From Paragordius varius (Eukaryota; Nematomorpha), in NCBI GenBank assembly GCA_964247055.1, contig OZ176056.1, positions 8,618,001-8,682,000 of the forward strand: a stretch of 64,000 nt of DNA. Reading direction: 5' to 3'. Both the position numbers and the translations under genes were made by a program. Numbering within the stretch: position 1 is the first letter of the stretch; each line of letters opens with the position of its first letter. Shown here in pieces: positions 20,850-34,207 of the stretch. The notes beneath the pieces were generated by a model. That model did no database searches. It was not told the DNA's origin and saw nothing but the letters and a program-made list of their open reading frames with translations.

Positions 20850-21649
20850 ATTCTTAATTCAAAATGGTGTTTTATACGAAAATAAATTTCCAGATTACGC
20901 AAATTAGTAGCAGAGGAAAATCAATGATATAAGCGTTCAGTCCGATATAAGGGATTGCAATTGTTTTAGGGTAAAAGAAGACTTGTAAGCAATAAAGTGC
21001 TTATAAAATTTAATTTTAAATTTTTCTAATAAATTTGATCAAAATAATTGTAAATATCGAAGTTAATACTCTAATATATATATATAAAATTACTAATGAT
21101 GGATAAGAGGATTTGATTTGTCAAATTACCTATGAATGTAAAATAGTTAGTTTAAAACCGAATAATATTAGTGAGCAAATCCTAAAATGATAAAATATGT
21201 TTATTGGAGAATGAATATAAGTTAAAGTTTAATTAATTATAGTTTACCCAAGGTATAATATACAAGAGGCATCAATACAATTTAAATATTAAATAGCCAT
21301 ATTATAAAAATTTATTTATATTCTCATCTCTATCGGAGACAAAAATATTTTTTCATGTCATACCACATAAATAATTATATTAAAAAATCAACATTAACGA
21401 TATAAGTTAATTTTATTTAACTAATTCCAAATTTTTTAATCCAAATTCATTTCTCTTTTGCTAGGTGGAATTCATACATACATAAATTCAAAAATTTGCT
21501 TCACAATACTAAATTCGGACAGGATGGTTCATTATATGTCTACTTTGTTTCGGAAAAGTTATGGCTTTTTGAATGCGTTTAGTTGAAAATATTTTACATT
21601 TTTCAATGGATATCACAGAATTATGACAAACTAAAAACTTTAATTTGTT
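20850..21649. other. AT-rich unit-junction spacer
   Basis: This covers the junction of units 1 and 2. No gene or element recognised; conserved at 43687-44489. Confidence 0.4.
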
Positions 21650-21851
21650 GTGGAAAGCAAATGTGAGCCTGATTCCGTATTAAATTTGGAAATTAACTCA
21701 AATTGTATGGATCTTGCAGTGAGTAGCAAATATAATTGTTTATTTATTTTTGCGTTCTATTTTGGACTTTATATAAGGATTATTTTCTTTAAAAAACTTA
21801 AAATATATACGCAAATTTTTATATATTTTTTTGTTTTGAGTATTATTTTAG

Positions 21852-22465
<614 letters not shown>

Positions 22466-22904
22466 ATGTCCACAGGGCATATTCTTGGGTTCTGCGCCAA
22501 CAGTAGTCGATTAATTAACTTGCGACATCATAATATAGTGGGTCACATAAAACAAAACCTCCCATCCAATGCACGACTAATATCCGAAAATCAAGCGCTG
22601 GACTTGTCAAGACTTCGACCCGATCTCGTGGTGGCCCAACAAGTGCCTTATCATCGATCCAACTGTCACCCACGAGAACGGGCCCAACGCCCTAGATGAA
22701 GCACATAATATTAAGATAGAGAAGTATCGTCACCTCACAGTCTCACTTTCCGGCCAATTTGACGAGGTTTATATCATTTCAATCGTCGTGGGCGCACTTG
22801 GATCATGGCACCCCAAAAACAAAAGATTATTCGAAAACATTAATATGAAAAATAAGGCTGAGATGAGAAAGGATATAGTCATCGAAACCATCAAATTTTC
22901 CTAA
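22466..22904 (+). mobile_element. R2-type LINE C-terminus, broken, unit 2
   Basis: The two-frame endonuclease fragment is the same as in unit 1 and has the same frameshift between R-P-D-L-V-V-A-Q-Q and L-I-I-D-P-T-V, so the break predates duplication. A local change replaces S-S-G-L-R-P-D with L-S-R-L-R-P-D. It ends at the stop 22902-22904; a probable 3' UTR runs to about 23060. Confidence 0.8.
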
Positions 22905-24092
22905 TATATTCTTTGAATTTACCAGTGGTAGAAACTATATCCCCTCCTTCCCGGAAACATCCACGTCCAACCTCATCCCACAGTCCCACTGCACATCCGT
23001 AACACAATAAGGCTCAATTTGTATCAATATATCAATTCTGTCCATATGATCACCTATTTATATTCTTTTTAGCACGTTTTTTTAAATTCCTTATATTTTT
23101 ATTTTTATCAAAATAAATACACAAATCAAATTAAATACCTAAATAGATAGAATATGAAAAGTTAAAAGTTAAATATATTGTTCTGCTTTCGAAAAATATT
23201 TTGTGTTATAGTTTTAGGTTTTGTCATGTATATTTTCAATCTTTATAAATAGGGTTTGAAATATAGAGATAAAAATTCCTTTGCGTACAATATATTAGGA
23301 GGATTAATAAATTTGAAAAATCAACATCCCCAGAGATTAACATGAATATATTGAATATTACTCTAATGGTATTTTAAAGAATGCCTTATCCCATAGCAAT
23401 CTTCAAAATAAAAATGACGCCATCTTATCATCTATAAACCCCGGGGAGAACAGTAACAAACGCAAAAGATAAAAAGATCCAAGTGACCCTATTGGTGACA
23501 TTTAAAGCGCATGAATTACTAATTGCAAAAATATTAAGGATTAAACATTCTCGGCTAAAGCTGCTTTAAACTAATCTTATCAAATAACAAAGAATTAACA
23601 TTTAAAATCAAACAGAAGTAGGTTGGCGATGAATTCCTACATTTGGTTCACAAATACTTAAAAGACGTTGGGAATTAAAACAACTGGTGATTTTACTATG
23701 TAAATAATACATATAAAAATAAATGAATACCAACAATATAACATTTTTTACTACTCATACATTACTTTCGGCAATTTTGACTTAATAATGATATTGATAT
23801 CTAAATTACAGCAAAATACATACGTTTAAAACTATAAGTATAATAAAAAAATAAGCTTATTTAAACTGTATTACATGCAATTATTAAAGAATATACAGTA
23901 CTTCTTTATAATTTTGCTTTGCAGGAATGTATCCATCTTGCTAAAATGTAGTTATGAATATTTTTAAGGGACATTATTATAATTTGCAAATATTTATTTA
24001 ATTTTTTCATTTTTTAAACATCATTTGATAAAATTATTAAAGCCCAACACTAAATTAATAACCAGAAATAATTAAAACATATTATTTATCAA
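22905..24092. other. Spacer with unidentified conserved block, unit 2
   Basis: The probable LINE 3' UTR runs to about 23060, followed by AT-rich DNA. The conserved block with N-P-G-E-N-S-N-K-R-K-R lies at about 23385-23700 and keeps the AAGATGGCGTC motif (-). Confidence 0.35.
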
Positions 24093-24274
24093 TTAGATTG
24101 GATAAGCATTTTCAAAAAAAGTAATGTTTTTCCACTGTTTGGCACATTCCTTTATCAAGGTATCACCGATCTTATACGATGCCAAAGTTGTGCCAGATAT
24201 TTTGAACTGATATTGATTAACACTGCGGTTAAGAGCGGTCAATTTGTTGCAGGCATCATTAAAGTATTCATTGT
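24093..24274 (-). CDS. Terminal exon of the LRR gene, unit 2
   Basis: This exon has the same 182-nt frame as in unit 1, ending A-Y-P-I-stop, directly preceded by an AG acceptor. No indel. Confidence 0.6.
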
Positions 24275-24975
24275 CTTGTATATTATATATATATATATAT
24301 ATATGTTAACCTCGCTCTCATAATCAAATGCTCAATTCCTTAAAAAATCCTATATCTTGTTTTCTTAACTATCAGAAAAATTATTTGAATAATACATTTA
24401 AAATTAATTAGTTTGCTTATATGAAGGTATACACTTCAAACTAGCATATATCTTAAAACTATTCTCATGAACCTTAAATTATAAGATAAGAAAGACAACG
24501 CGTAAAATTATTTTCCACATAAATTGCTTTTACAAGATTTATATAACATATAATATGTTAATATTGTAATTGATAAACGAGTGTGAATAAAGTAATAATG
24601 ATAAAAAAAATTGACACAGCTCGACAACTTAACAATTGAATGGTTAGAAGTTTAAAACTTAGAGTATACAATTTAGTGCAAACCTAAGAGTCGCAATCAG
24701 CTCTTTTTGAAACCGTTTTAAACATAATAAAAATCCAAAATTAGAGACCAACCGTTTCAGGAGGCCATAACATTTAGGAAAAAAAAGTTTTTATAACTTT
24801 GGGGGAAAATTAAAAACTCTAAAAAAGATTGAGAAGCACTGCAGCGAAAAATGAAACGGTCCAGCAAAATAATCGGTTTCAGAATTAAATAAAGGAGCAC
24901 TAAATGACCAACCTGCATTTAATGATTATTTTAAAATCTTACTAATAGAGGAAGAAACAAATATTAGCATCCTAG

Positions 24976-25280
24976 AAGTTATACTATAAAATGTCATTGG
25001 TATATACCATTTACCTTAAATTCACCCTTAAACAATTCAAATTTACCCTATAAATGTTCAAAAATTTAAATACCTATATTTTTAAATATTTTTAAAAAAT
25101 AAAATTTTTGTTTTAAATTAAAATAATGCTGAAAAAATAATATAGCCATAAAGATATATTTCATATGATTAATGATTTATATTAGCCCAAAAACACCTAA
25201 TTTATTTGTAGGATGAATTTGAATTGTTCAAGAATGAATTTGATCTTAATGGTATAAAAAATATCATTCTTTAATGTATA
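24976..25280. mobile_element. MITE-like element in the LRR intron, unit 2 (empty site)
   Basis: The arms are about 24976-25050 and 25209-25280. The interior CATATGATTAATGATTTATA near 25168 is the uninterrupted site where unit 3 carries the LINE. Confidence 0.65.
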
Positions 25281-25377
25281 TATATATCTTAATTGAAAAA
25301 TGTATTAGGGAGGGTTCTTTTATTTTTAAGGCTTATAATAAAAAATTTATTTGCATTTATTATGGTAATTGGTGGAT

Positions 25378-25922
25378 ATCTTACAGTAAAAACTGTAATT
25401 ATAACGTACAAAAAGTAAAAATATAAATAATTTTTTTCCAAACCACCCTACTTTTTAAAATTTAAATACATAAATTATATATTTACAATCATAAAATACT
25501 AATGTACATCTCTATTTCATATTTCACAATATCTAACAATGATTCAAATTTACAGTAAAAACTGAAATTATACGAAAAAAAAGTAAAAATATAAAGACAA
25601 ATATTTTTTTCTAAAAGACAACTATACTTTTGAAATCGTATTTTATATAAATCATTGGAATTGTAAAATATGAAATAGAGATATAAGGTAACACTATCCA
25701 TTATATATTTTTTGATTATAATTAAATAATTTATATAGAAAAGTCTAAGGTTTAAAAAAGTATGATTGTCTTTTGAAAAGAATAATTATCTTTATGTATT
25801 TACGTTGAGTCCGTATAATTTCAATTTTACTGTAAAAAATTGCGATTGAGCAAGTATGGTTGTCTCTTAAAAAAATATTTATCTTTATATTTTACATCCG
25901 TATAATTTCAATTACTGTAAAA
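25378..25922. repeat. Cluster of direct/inverted ~80-bp repeats, unit 2
   Basis: It has the same architecture as 3945-4505. TACAGTAAAAACTG occurs at 25382 and 25551 (169 bp apart), the pair used in the unit 3 deletion. Confidence 0.55.
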
Positions 25923-26127
25923 TCGTGGAAGTAGCGCACATTATGTTTTGTAAAATATTTTCAGTAAAAATTAATGCCCAAAATAAAATATATTGTAACT
26001 ATATCTGATCAAAATAACCCTTGTAAAATATTTCATTTTTAATTGTACATTTTAATTTTTTCCCTTTTAAAAAGGACTAGTTATCCTGAATTAAATGATG
26101 CCGAGATTTAGCAATCAAATTGAAAAA

Positions 26128-26512
26128 CAATTTAGATCGAAAGTTCGGACAAATATTCGGGGCGAACCTATAAATATCTATAGTTTCGGAAAAAATAAAT
26201 TTAAAAATTATACCATTTGCAAGTTGGTCATTTAACACTTCAAATTGGTTTTAACATTAAGTTTTAAAATACTTTTGGAAAACAACATTTCTAACAAAAA
26301 AATATTTTTAGATGATGATTTTGAATGTAAAAATATGTAATAAAAAACAGACTATAAGATAAATCAGTATGTAAATTATGGTAAGCAAAAATGTTTCACC
26401 AATTTGAATTGTTAAATTACCAACTTGAGCAAATGATATTAACTTATTTATTTCATCCGAAACTATAGAATTTATAAATTTAAATACTAATGCGAACCAT
26501 TGATCTCAATTG
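26128..26512. mobile_element. MITE with long inverted repeats, unit 2
   Basis: Counterpart of 4706-5090, with both arms present. Confidence 0.65.
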
Positions 26513-27248
26513 TTAATATAAAAAAATTTATGCAAAATTTTCTTAAAAATATTTTTTCCACAAATATCTCAAAACCATAAAACTCATCCAGTTAATAAAA
26601 TAAAACTTTTGAATAATAAATTATTAATGATTGTGTAGCATCAAAAAATTGTCATTCGATTGTTTGTAAATATAATCCTATTTAGTGAAACGTAAATAAA
26701 TGATAACTACTTCCGCTTTGTGCAAATTTGGTAAAAATGTGTTTTTATATAAAGGTTAAAAAAATTTGAGATGTGTTGGTTAAAAACTTGGTAAATTATG
26801 ATAATTAAAATTGAAAACTTATACCACAATTATTTAATTATTTGATGGTAAAGTGTGTCGGTTTAAATCCTGTAGCTCCGAGAACTCTATAAAAAATTTC
26901 AGAATTTGATAAGTTTTACATTTGCAACTCGTTGCATTTTAAAAAAATAATCAAATTTAAACTGTTATGACCTTTAAATGGGTCATTTTTTGTATTTTTA
27001 AAATAATAATTATTAAATACCTATTTTTGAATTAATTTTTTAAAAAACCAGCGCCCCTTCAACTATGGGGCCAGGTGCTTCAGCCCCCTTTCTCCCCGAT
27101 CTAGCTACAACATTTTTCCAAGTATTTCCGCATATACCTGAAACTTTTAGCTATCGAATGACATATGATTCGTAAAGAAATTTTTGATTGCCATTTTCGG
27201 CAAAGAAAGCTAAAAAACATTAACATTTATATATATTATATGACATAC

Positions 27249-28163
27249 GTCCCAATTCAATGAGCAGTGTTTTAGTCCGGTTTTTGGAAAGATTTTCCCA
27301 GCCTGATATATTTTTAAGTCCCGAATGGTAGGCTGAGAAGTAATGTAATGCTGGTAAATTCGACAACTCTGAAATATTTAATGAATCAAATCGATTGTAA
27401 TTCAAAATTATTTGTTCAATTGATTCATTATATGCAACGTTTGTAAAGTCAACGGAGGTGATATTACTTTTGATATAAAGGGTTTTTAAATGGGGCCATT
27501 TTACAATCGGTTTCAAATCTCTCAACCCCCAAACATATAATTCTAAAAATTCAATATTATTTGATTTCATAAATATGTCGGGAGTAACCGTAAAAAAGGT
27601 GAGGGTCAAAGATTTTAGGGTTTTAGGGAAATATTGTGCGGAGTTTATTAAGTTTGTATCACGACGACTCATAGTTCTGCCTTTTATGGTTAAGGAGCGA
27701 ATCATAGGGAATTTTCGCAATATGTCAGATAAATCATAATGATCTTCCGACGCGTACAAAATCACTTCTTTGCGTTTAAATTTTTAGCACCAAAAGTTTT
27801 TGTGTATGTAATCACCTCAAGAGTTTCCAATCTAGGCAAATAAGCTTGCATGGCACTATCATTTGTTGCGTATAGAGTTAATCTCTTTATGCTTGAGTGA
27901 TTAATATGACCTACCAAACTAACTTTTTCAAGGTATTAAGTTACGTTTTGCAACATTGGAAAGAGATGTAAGATGGTCCAATTGAAATCTTTCCCAAAAC
28001 CTAATATTTTAAGATCAATCGATTCAACCATTGTATGTGTCGAAGACAATACCTTTAACAACTCATATGTATGATTAATATTTGCATCGTAATCTCGATT
28101 GGATATTTTAATATTCCGTAAAGTGAATCCCTCATTCAAAATGTATTGCGTTGGTGGATAGCA
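27249..28163 (-). pseudogene. Main LRR exon, unit 2
   Basis: It runs from C-Y-P-P-T-Q-Y to I-E-L-G ahead of GTATGT. The two private or shared lesions (stop at 27936-27938, one-base loss near 27772) also occur in unit 3, so they predate the unit 2/3 split or were spread by conversion. Confidence 0.75.
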
Positions 28164-28320
28164 CTTGAATGTACTGGTCATTTAGAACAAAAAGATTTAT
28201 AATTTTAAACATCATGTAAATGGTTCATCTGATTTATATGAAGTTGTGAGTCACATGTGTTAATTTTAATTCTTCGACTGTGCATAGCAAAATAGATAAT
28301 AAACAGAGCAAAATATTTAT

Positions 28321-28549
28321 ATATGCTAAGCAATTTGGCTGTTTTAAAATATAAAGATTGCATCTAATTTTAACATAACGTAAATAGTATAGTCTAAATT
28401 CTTTAAATATAAGGCTTAAAATGCGGCCTCCGTTTTATAAAGTTGCGACCGTAAATATTATCCCGTCAGCAGACAGAACCGTCAATAATTCAAATATAAT
28501 TGATTGAAAGCAAGTATGATCGCAATCAGAAAAATATTTATAAGTAAAG
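28321..28549. other. Upstream flank of the LRR gene, unit 2
   Basis: Same as 6904-7139; nothing further recognised. Confidence 0.3.
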
Positions 28550-29216
28550 GGTGGTGAGAAACTCAAATTCGAAGGCTTGAGGCCTTCTTCTCAAATGGCA
28601 ACAAGGGATGGGGACATGAATGAAACCAAGCAGCAAGGATTGCCGGTTTGAAGGAGCGAACTGATTACGAGGTAAATATATTGTTTAGGTGTATTGGGAG
28701 AAACTTTATTGGGGAGGCGTTCACGACGGAGCTGTGCAAAGGAGCTACCCAACCAGAAGCCCTGAATCGAGGTCCTGGACTTGGGAATGGCCTATCAATG
28801 GGATGACATATGGAAAAGAGGTAAACCTAATGTTTAGGTGGGGGGATTCTTGAGACGGAGCTTGTCAAGCCAGCACTACCCCTGATGATCAAAACAAGCT
28901 ACTTGGGAGCAGGCTTGGTTGTTGGATGGCGACTTGCTCGGATCAAACAACACTGCTACTTGGAGGATGGCATTCTGTTGAATGCACAACTCTCATTTTA
29001 CTTGTGGAGAGTTTTTGGGCCAAATGACTCTCTAGTGGGAGAATATTTCCTCCTTTGGGGAAATCAACTCTTGTTATTTTGAGAGAGTTGTTTTCTCCAA
29101 ACGTGTGAAGGAGGAGGATTTATTTCTCCCATTAGAGAGTGAGTCAGGCCCCCAAGTCCAAAATTTTATTTTGAGCACTCTTACTCCCGGACGCTCAAAA
29201 TAAAATTTTGGACTTA
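28550..29216. mobile_element. GC-richer foldback island, unit 2
   Basis: This is a fuller version than in unit 1. A + frame from about 28595 reads N-Q-A-A-R-I-A-G-L-K-E-R-T-D-Y-E-V-N, then R-N-F-I-G-E-A-F-T-T-E-L-C-K-G-A and G-L-G-N-G-L-S-M-G before a stop near 28803. A second frame (28885-29082) reads G-A-G-L-V-V-G-W-R-L-A-R. The foldback is 29027-29142. I recognise no family; it is possibly a broken transposon gene with its terminus. Confidence 0.45.
29154..29215. repeat. Perfect 23-bp inverted repeat, unit 2
   Basis: Arms 29154-29176 and 29193-29215 are exact reverse complements with a 16-nt loop. This is two pairs longer than in unit 1, which has a GTGC/GCTC mismatch at the inner edge. 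The unit 3 copy is 54805-54866. Confidence 0.9.
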
Positions 29217-30223
29217 GAATATTTTTTAATTTTTTTTTCTCGCCCTTTGGGGGGGGGGGGGTTATATATATTTATTTATATTTTTTAATTTTTTTTTCAA
29301 AAAATATAAGATAAAGTAAGCATTATTTATTGACAATAATTATATAAAATATTCATTTTTCTGTTTGTTTTCATTCTTGTCTTGTTGGTTATTAATGATT
29401 AACGTTTTGAGATTATGGTTTGATTGGATTCGTATTTTTGTCATTCATGATCAACGTTTTAAGATGGTTTCATTGCATTATTCATGTATTTTCTGAATCT
29501 ATAAAAATTAATAAACATTAGTTTTAGAGATTAAATTTTCAATGTTATCATAACCTAATTTAAACTAGTAAATCAAATTTTAAATAATTTTTACAATTAT
29601 TGTCAATTAATTAGCATCTAGAAATTATTAGGAGGTTTAGAGCACTTTTTTTTTATAAATTTTGACGTATGAGCCATTTATTTATATAATAAAATCTTTA
29701 TTTTAAGATTTAGAGATATTAGCTGTAAACTAACTAATTTTAGCGGTTAATATTCAATATTAATTCTAAAATCACAATGATTAAAAATTTATTAAAGATG
29801 ATAAACCTATCCTTAATCTAAGAAATACACCGACTTTAACCCTTAATCTAAGCCTAACCCACAAGTTTGAAAGCCTTTAATTGTTAACCTAAACCGCAAT
29901 AAAATGAGTTTCAAAAAAATATTTTTATTCTTTTGAATAAAATAATATCAGCTATTTACAAAAAAATAACTGTTTATAAATATGATCTTCTATTAATTTT
30001 GTGGTTTTTAAATAATATTCAGACATATGCGGACTCTTTTACTTAGATATCAAATATCATAAAACAAACATAGTGTTAGGGTCAAAACAAATTTAGGAAG
30101 GCAATAATATCCTACCTATTATAAAATTATTTATTCAATGATTAAAAAACAAGTATTTCATTCAATAATTAACTACAATGGGATCAATTTAAATAATTCC
30201 TCTTATCAATTAATTAAAAAGAA
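29217..30223. other. AT-rich spacer with G-run; left edge of the 3.44-kb duplication
   Basis: A G homopolymer lies near 29250. The duplicated segment begins at TTTTTG 29435. No gene. Confidence 0.4.
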
Positions 30224-30330
30224 ATGCGTGGGTCTCGGCCTGCTTCGCAGCCCGAGGAAGTCCTGCGGACTTCTTTAAGGAAATGAACCAACTCCAATCC
30301 CTAACCCTAGCCCACAAACTCGAAACCCTA
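30224..30330 (+). repeat. Dispersed two-hairpin repeat, unit 2 copy A
   Basis: Same element as 8764-8874. Both hairpins are intact; the CCCTCACC part is shortened to a single CCCTAACCCTAG. Confidence 0.75.
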
Positions 30331-30463
30331 AAAGTTTTTTACCCCTTATTGTAAAATAAATTTTTGCTAAATACCTTAAAATCCCTACCATTAAAAAGCC
30401 ATTGATCATGTGTTTAGTATGTTTATTACATGTAAACCATAAAATAAAACAGTTTAATTAGCA

Positions 30464-30670
30464 ATGTTTACTAGAAATCAAGAGAAAAGGCCATTCATTA
30501 AAAGCAAAAATATTTTAAGATTAAATGATCAAGAACTATTACATGAAAACGAACATAATAGAAAGCATTATCAATTACAATATCCATTTAAATGGTTGCT
30601 TATTTCATACCATAGTAGGGCAATTCTCAACACAGTAGTGTATGGAAAAACCATACAAAGACTTCAATAA
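30464..30670 (+). CDS. 68-codon ORF, unit 2 copy A
   Basis: Identical in protein to the copies at 33906, 56116 and 59558. It differs from unit 1 at two residues (R-L-N-D for R-I-N-D, K-H-Y-Q for K-H-F-Q). The 3' third lies in a MITE arm. Confidence 0.25.
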   Translation: MFTRNQEKRPFIKSKNILRLNDQELLHENEHNRKHYQLQYPFKWLLISYHSRAILNTVVYGKTIQRLQ

Positions 30671-30765
30671 ACCATTATTTTCTTCCTTTTTTCCATACAG
30701 TACTGTTGTGTTGCAATTTGCCTTACTATTATAGAAATAAGCAACCATTAAAACATATATTGTAA
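30575..30765. mobile_element. Palindromic MITE-like element, unit 2 copy A
   Basis: Counterpart of 9120-9310, with both arms retained. Confidence 0.65.
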
Positions 30766-33665
30766 TATAAATTTAAATTAACTGAACACGTTTGAAAAAC
30801 ATCGCCATAGAGATAAAAGTATTTATCGACAATAATTAAAGAAAATTCTTAAAGAGATATAAATTAAAATGACAAATAAGACCATTGTTCAAAGTTATTT
30901 CAAAAAATGTAATTTATTCAAAAAATTCATTAATAAACTATAAGTATATTATATATTATTTAAATTATGGTATAAATTTATCACCTAATCAATAAAAGTG
31001 AATCAAAATATTATTCAATAAACTTGGGATTTATAAGAAAATAAAAATAAAAACATTTTACAATAATTTAAATTAATGAATTATTAGTGATAAAAAGGTA
31101 AGTATTCTAATATATTCATTAAAATTAGTTATTTATAATATAATTATTTATAAAAATTACTAAACTAAAAAGAGGTATATTATCTATTTTCTAAATAAAA
31201 AACAGCTGAAAAAACTAGTTACCAAAATTTTAATATTAAACTTAAAATTAATGAAATTTTAAATATACAAAAAATCATTAGTTAAAAAGTCTTTAATTTA
31301 AATTTGTTTATAATTGGTGATAAAAAATTTAATTTATATTAATTTTATTTTTACGTTTGACAAATATTACTTGTAGTAATCAAAAATATAATTATCTAAA
31401 CAGCTGACCATGAAAATTGGTTATTTAATACACTGTAAGACAGAAAAACAGATAAATACAATAAAGTTGATAATATTTAAAAAAAGAGATTCTTATCAAT
31501 AGATTACTATAGAAATATTCTAAATTAGTTGTTTGTTGTTCTTATATCTTAGCAAAAATTCTTTAAGAGCCAAAATTTTGAAAAACTCAGGTAACTTTAT
31601 AAAAAAATATTTAAATAATGGTTAAGATATACCATAATAACTTTTGAGATTTTGACTTTTCCGCGCACACAATGTTCAGAAACCACATCATTCTAATTGA
31701 ATATAAAATAATGTTTAATAATTAAATGAATATTTTTTCTTTAACAGAAATGCTGGTTGTTATATAGTTTTTTCAATCATAGTTAACGGTTTATTAATGA
31801 TATTTAGCGTTGTTTTAAAAAAATGCGTTCACAAAAACATTATAGCGGTTATTTTCATTTATTACTAATTAACAAAAAATAAATAAATTGATTAATATTT
31901 AGCTTTTTTAGGAAAAAAACAAATTAACTATTTATTTCTAATAAAATTTAGCGTTTTTTGATGAAAATTAGGTTAAATGTAATCATTTATATAAGAATGA
32001 AAAACATAGTTTTGAAAATATCAAAAACAAACAGCTGTTACGGCTAATTCAATTAAATTGAAAAAAACATATATATTTAGCTAAAATTCTGCTAAAAAAA
32101 ATTTTTTTATACTGCCCTGTAGTTTTTCAAAATTATCTTACAGTAATTTATATCAGCTGATTTTTAATAAATATTGGAGAATAATTATTAAATTTGGCTG
32201 TTTTAATAAAAAAATAGTAATTGCATAATTTGGCTGTAGTTAAAAAATTTTATAAAAAAAATATCAGTTTTTAATTATAATTGAACTGTATTATAAAGGA
32301 TATCAACATAACTCTCCTATTAGAAATAGTTAGGGGTTTATTGGTATATAACTATATTATTAAAATCCAACTGTTTATTAGCGATTAAATAACTTATAAA
32401 ATCAGGATTTTAATTAGGTTATTTATATGCAAATTCAAATTTTTAAAAGGAGCTCTGTTTTAGAGTTTTTTTCAAAAAATATAAGCTAATTAACGGGTAT
32501 AAAATTTAAACTGTTTTTAATAAAATTAACTTTTAAAGGGCTTTTTACAAAAAATTACCCTTTAAAACCAAAAAATTAATTAACATTTTTATAAATGGCA
32601 TTGTGATAATTTAATAATGTAAAAATAAATACCAAATTTCAATATATATTCAAGCCAAACGTTTTCCATTACGATTCGTTTAAGTTTTTGCGAATTCAGG
32701 CAACGCATTTCTAAATTAATATAAGGTATATATTATACATTGCTATATTAAAATGTATATATTAATAGTATTATAATAAATTAACTGTTTGAATAAATAA
32801 ACTGTATAAATCATAAATATTTCACTTTTAATATAAATCAACTGTTATAGTTGAATCAGTATAAATAAATCATAAATTTTTGTCATTCATGATCAACGTT
32901 TTAAGATGGTTTCATTGCATTATTCATGTATTTTCTGAATCTATAAAAATTAATAAACATTAGTTTTAGAGATTAAATTTTCAATGTTATCATAACCTAA
33001 TTTAAACTAGTAAATCAAATTTTAAATAATTTTTACAATTATTGTCAATTAATTAGCATCTAGAAATTATTAGGAGGTTTAGAGCACTTTTTTTTTATAA
33101 ATTTTGACGTATGAGCCATTTATTTATATAATAAAATCTTTATTTTAAGATTTAGAGATATTAGCTGTAAACTAACTAATTTTAGCGGTTAATATTCAAT
33201 ATTAATTCTAAAATCACAATGATTAAAAATTTATTAAAGATGATAAACCTATCCTTAATCTAAGAAATACACCGACTTTAACCCTTAATCTAAGCCTAAC
33301 CCACAAGTTTGAAAGCCTTTAATTGTTAACCTAAACCGCAATAAAATGAGTTTCAAAAAAATATTTTTATTCTTTTGAATAAAATAATATCAGCTATTTA
33401 CAAAAAAATAACTGTTTATAAATATGATCTTCTATTAATTTTGTGGTTTTTAAATAATATTCAGACATATGCGGACTCTTTTACTTAGATATCAAATATC
33501 ATAAAACAAACATAGTGTTAGGGTCAAAACAAATTTAGGAAGGCAATAATATCCTACCTATTATAAAATTATTTATTCAATGATTAAAAAACAAGTATTT
33601 CATTCAATAATTAACTACAATGGGATCAATTTAAATAATTCCTCTTATCAATTAATTAAAAAGAA

Positions 33666-33772
33666 ATGCGTGGGTCTCGGCCTGCTTCGCAGCCCGAGGA
33701 AGTCCTGCGGACTTCTTTAAGGAAATGAACCAACTCCAATCCCTAACCCTAGCCCACAAACTCGAAACCCTA
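33666..33772 (+). repeat. Dispersed two-hairpin repeat, unit 2 copy B
   Basis: Identical in structure to 30224-30330. Confidence 0.75.
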
Positions 33773-33905
33773 AAAGTTTTTTACCCCTTATTGTAAAATA
33801 AATTTTTGCTAAATACCTTAAAATCCCTACCATTAAAAAGCCATTGATCATGTGTTTAGTATGTTTATTACATGTAAACCATAAAATAAAACAGTTTAAT
33901 TAGCA

Positions 33906-34112
33906 ATGTTTACTAGAAATCAAGAGAAAAGGCCATTCATTAAAAGCAAAAATATTTTAAGATTAAATGATCAAGAACTATTACATGAAAACGAACATAA
34001 TAGAAAGCATTATCAATTACAATATCCATTTAAATGGTTGCTTATTTCATACCATAGTAGGGCAATTCTCAACACAGTAGTGTATGGAAAAACCATACAA
34101 AGACTTCAATAA
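33906..34112 (+). CDS. 68-codon ORF, unit 2 copy B
   Basis: Intact frame identical to copy A; the same reservations apply. Confidence 0.25.
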   Translation: MFTRNQEKRPFIKSKNILRLNDQELLHENEHNRKHYQLQYPFKWLLISYHSRAILNTVVYGKTIQRLQ

Positions 34113-34207
34113 ACCATTATTTTCTTCCTTTTTTCCATACAGTACTGTTGTGTTGCAATTTGCCTTACTATTATAGAAATAAGCAACCATTAAAACATAT
34201 ATTGTAA
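34017..34207. mobile_element. Palindromic MITE-like element, unit 2 copy B
   Basis: Counterpart of 9120-9310. Confidence 0.65.

Larger units (their letters stand above)
1..21470 (+). repeat. Macro-satellite unit 1 (about 21.5 kb)
   Basis: The sequence at position 1 recurs at 21471 and again at 44310, and the same ordered blocks follow each time. Unit 1 has a single copy of the 3.44-kb pre-satellite segment, the longest 17-bp array (about 2.05 kb) and a 32-bp array of about 2.9 kb. By eye it is about 95-98% identical to unit 2 outside the arrays. The window start is an arbitrary phase of the repeat, so the true unit boundary is unknown. Confidence 0.95.
24093..28320 (-). pseudogene. LRR gene, three exons, unit 2 copy
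   Basis: The exons correspond to those of unit 1: exon 1 28320-28255, exon 2 28163-27249, exon 3 24274-24093. All splice dinucleotides are kept. The unit 1 frameshift is absent here: the frame is open from L-V-G-H-I-N-H-S-S-I-K through A-M-Q-A-Y-L-P-R-L-E. This copy instead has a stop at 27936-27938 (after L-Q-N-V-T) and a one-base loss near 27772. It also differs from unit 1 by an in-frame 3-nt change (L-Y-I-K-S for L-I-I-H-K-S). So the duplicated ancestor was probably intact in exon 2. Confidence 0.7.
29435..32876 (+). repeat. 3.44-kb pre-satellite duplication, copy A, unit 2
   Basis: Copy A repeats as copy B at 32877 with an offset of 3442 bp. The junction has ATTTTTG microhomology. The first roughly 2.9 kb is nearly identical between A and B, but the last roughly 450 bp (from about 32380) is clearly diverged: copy B resembles unit 1 there and copy A does not. 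Unit 1 has one copy only; unit 3 has both. Confidence 0.9.
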
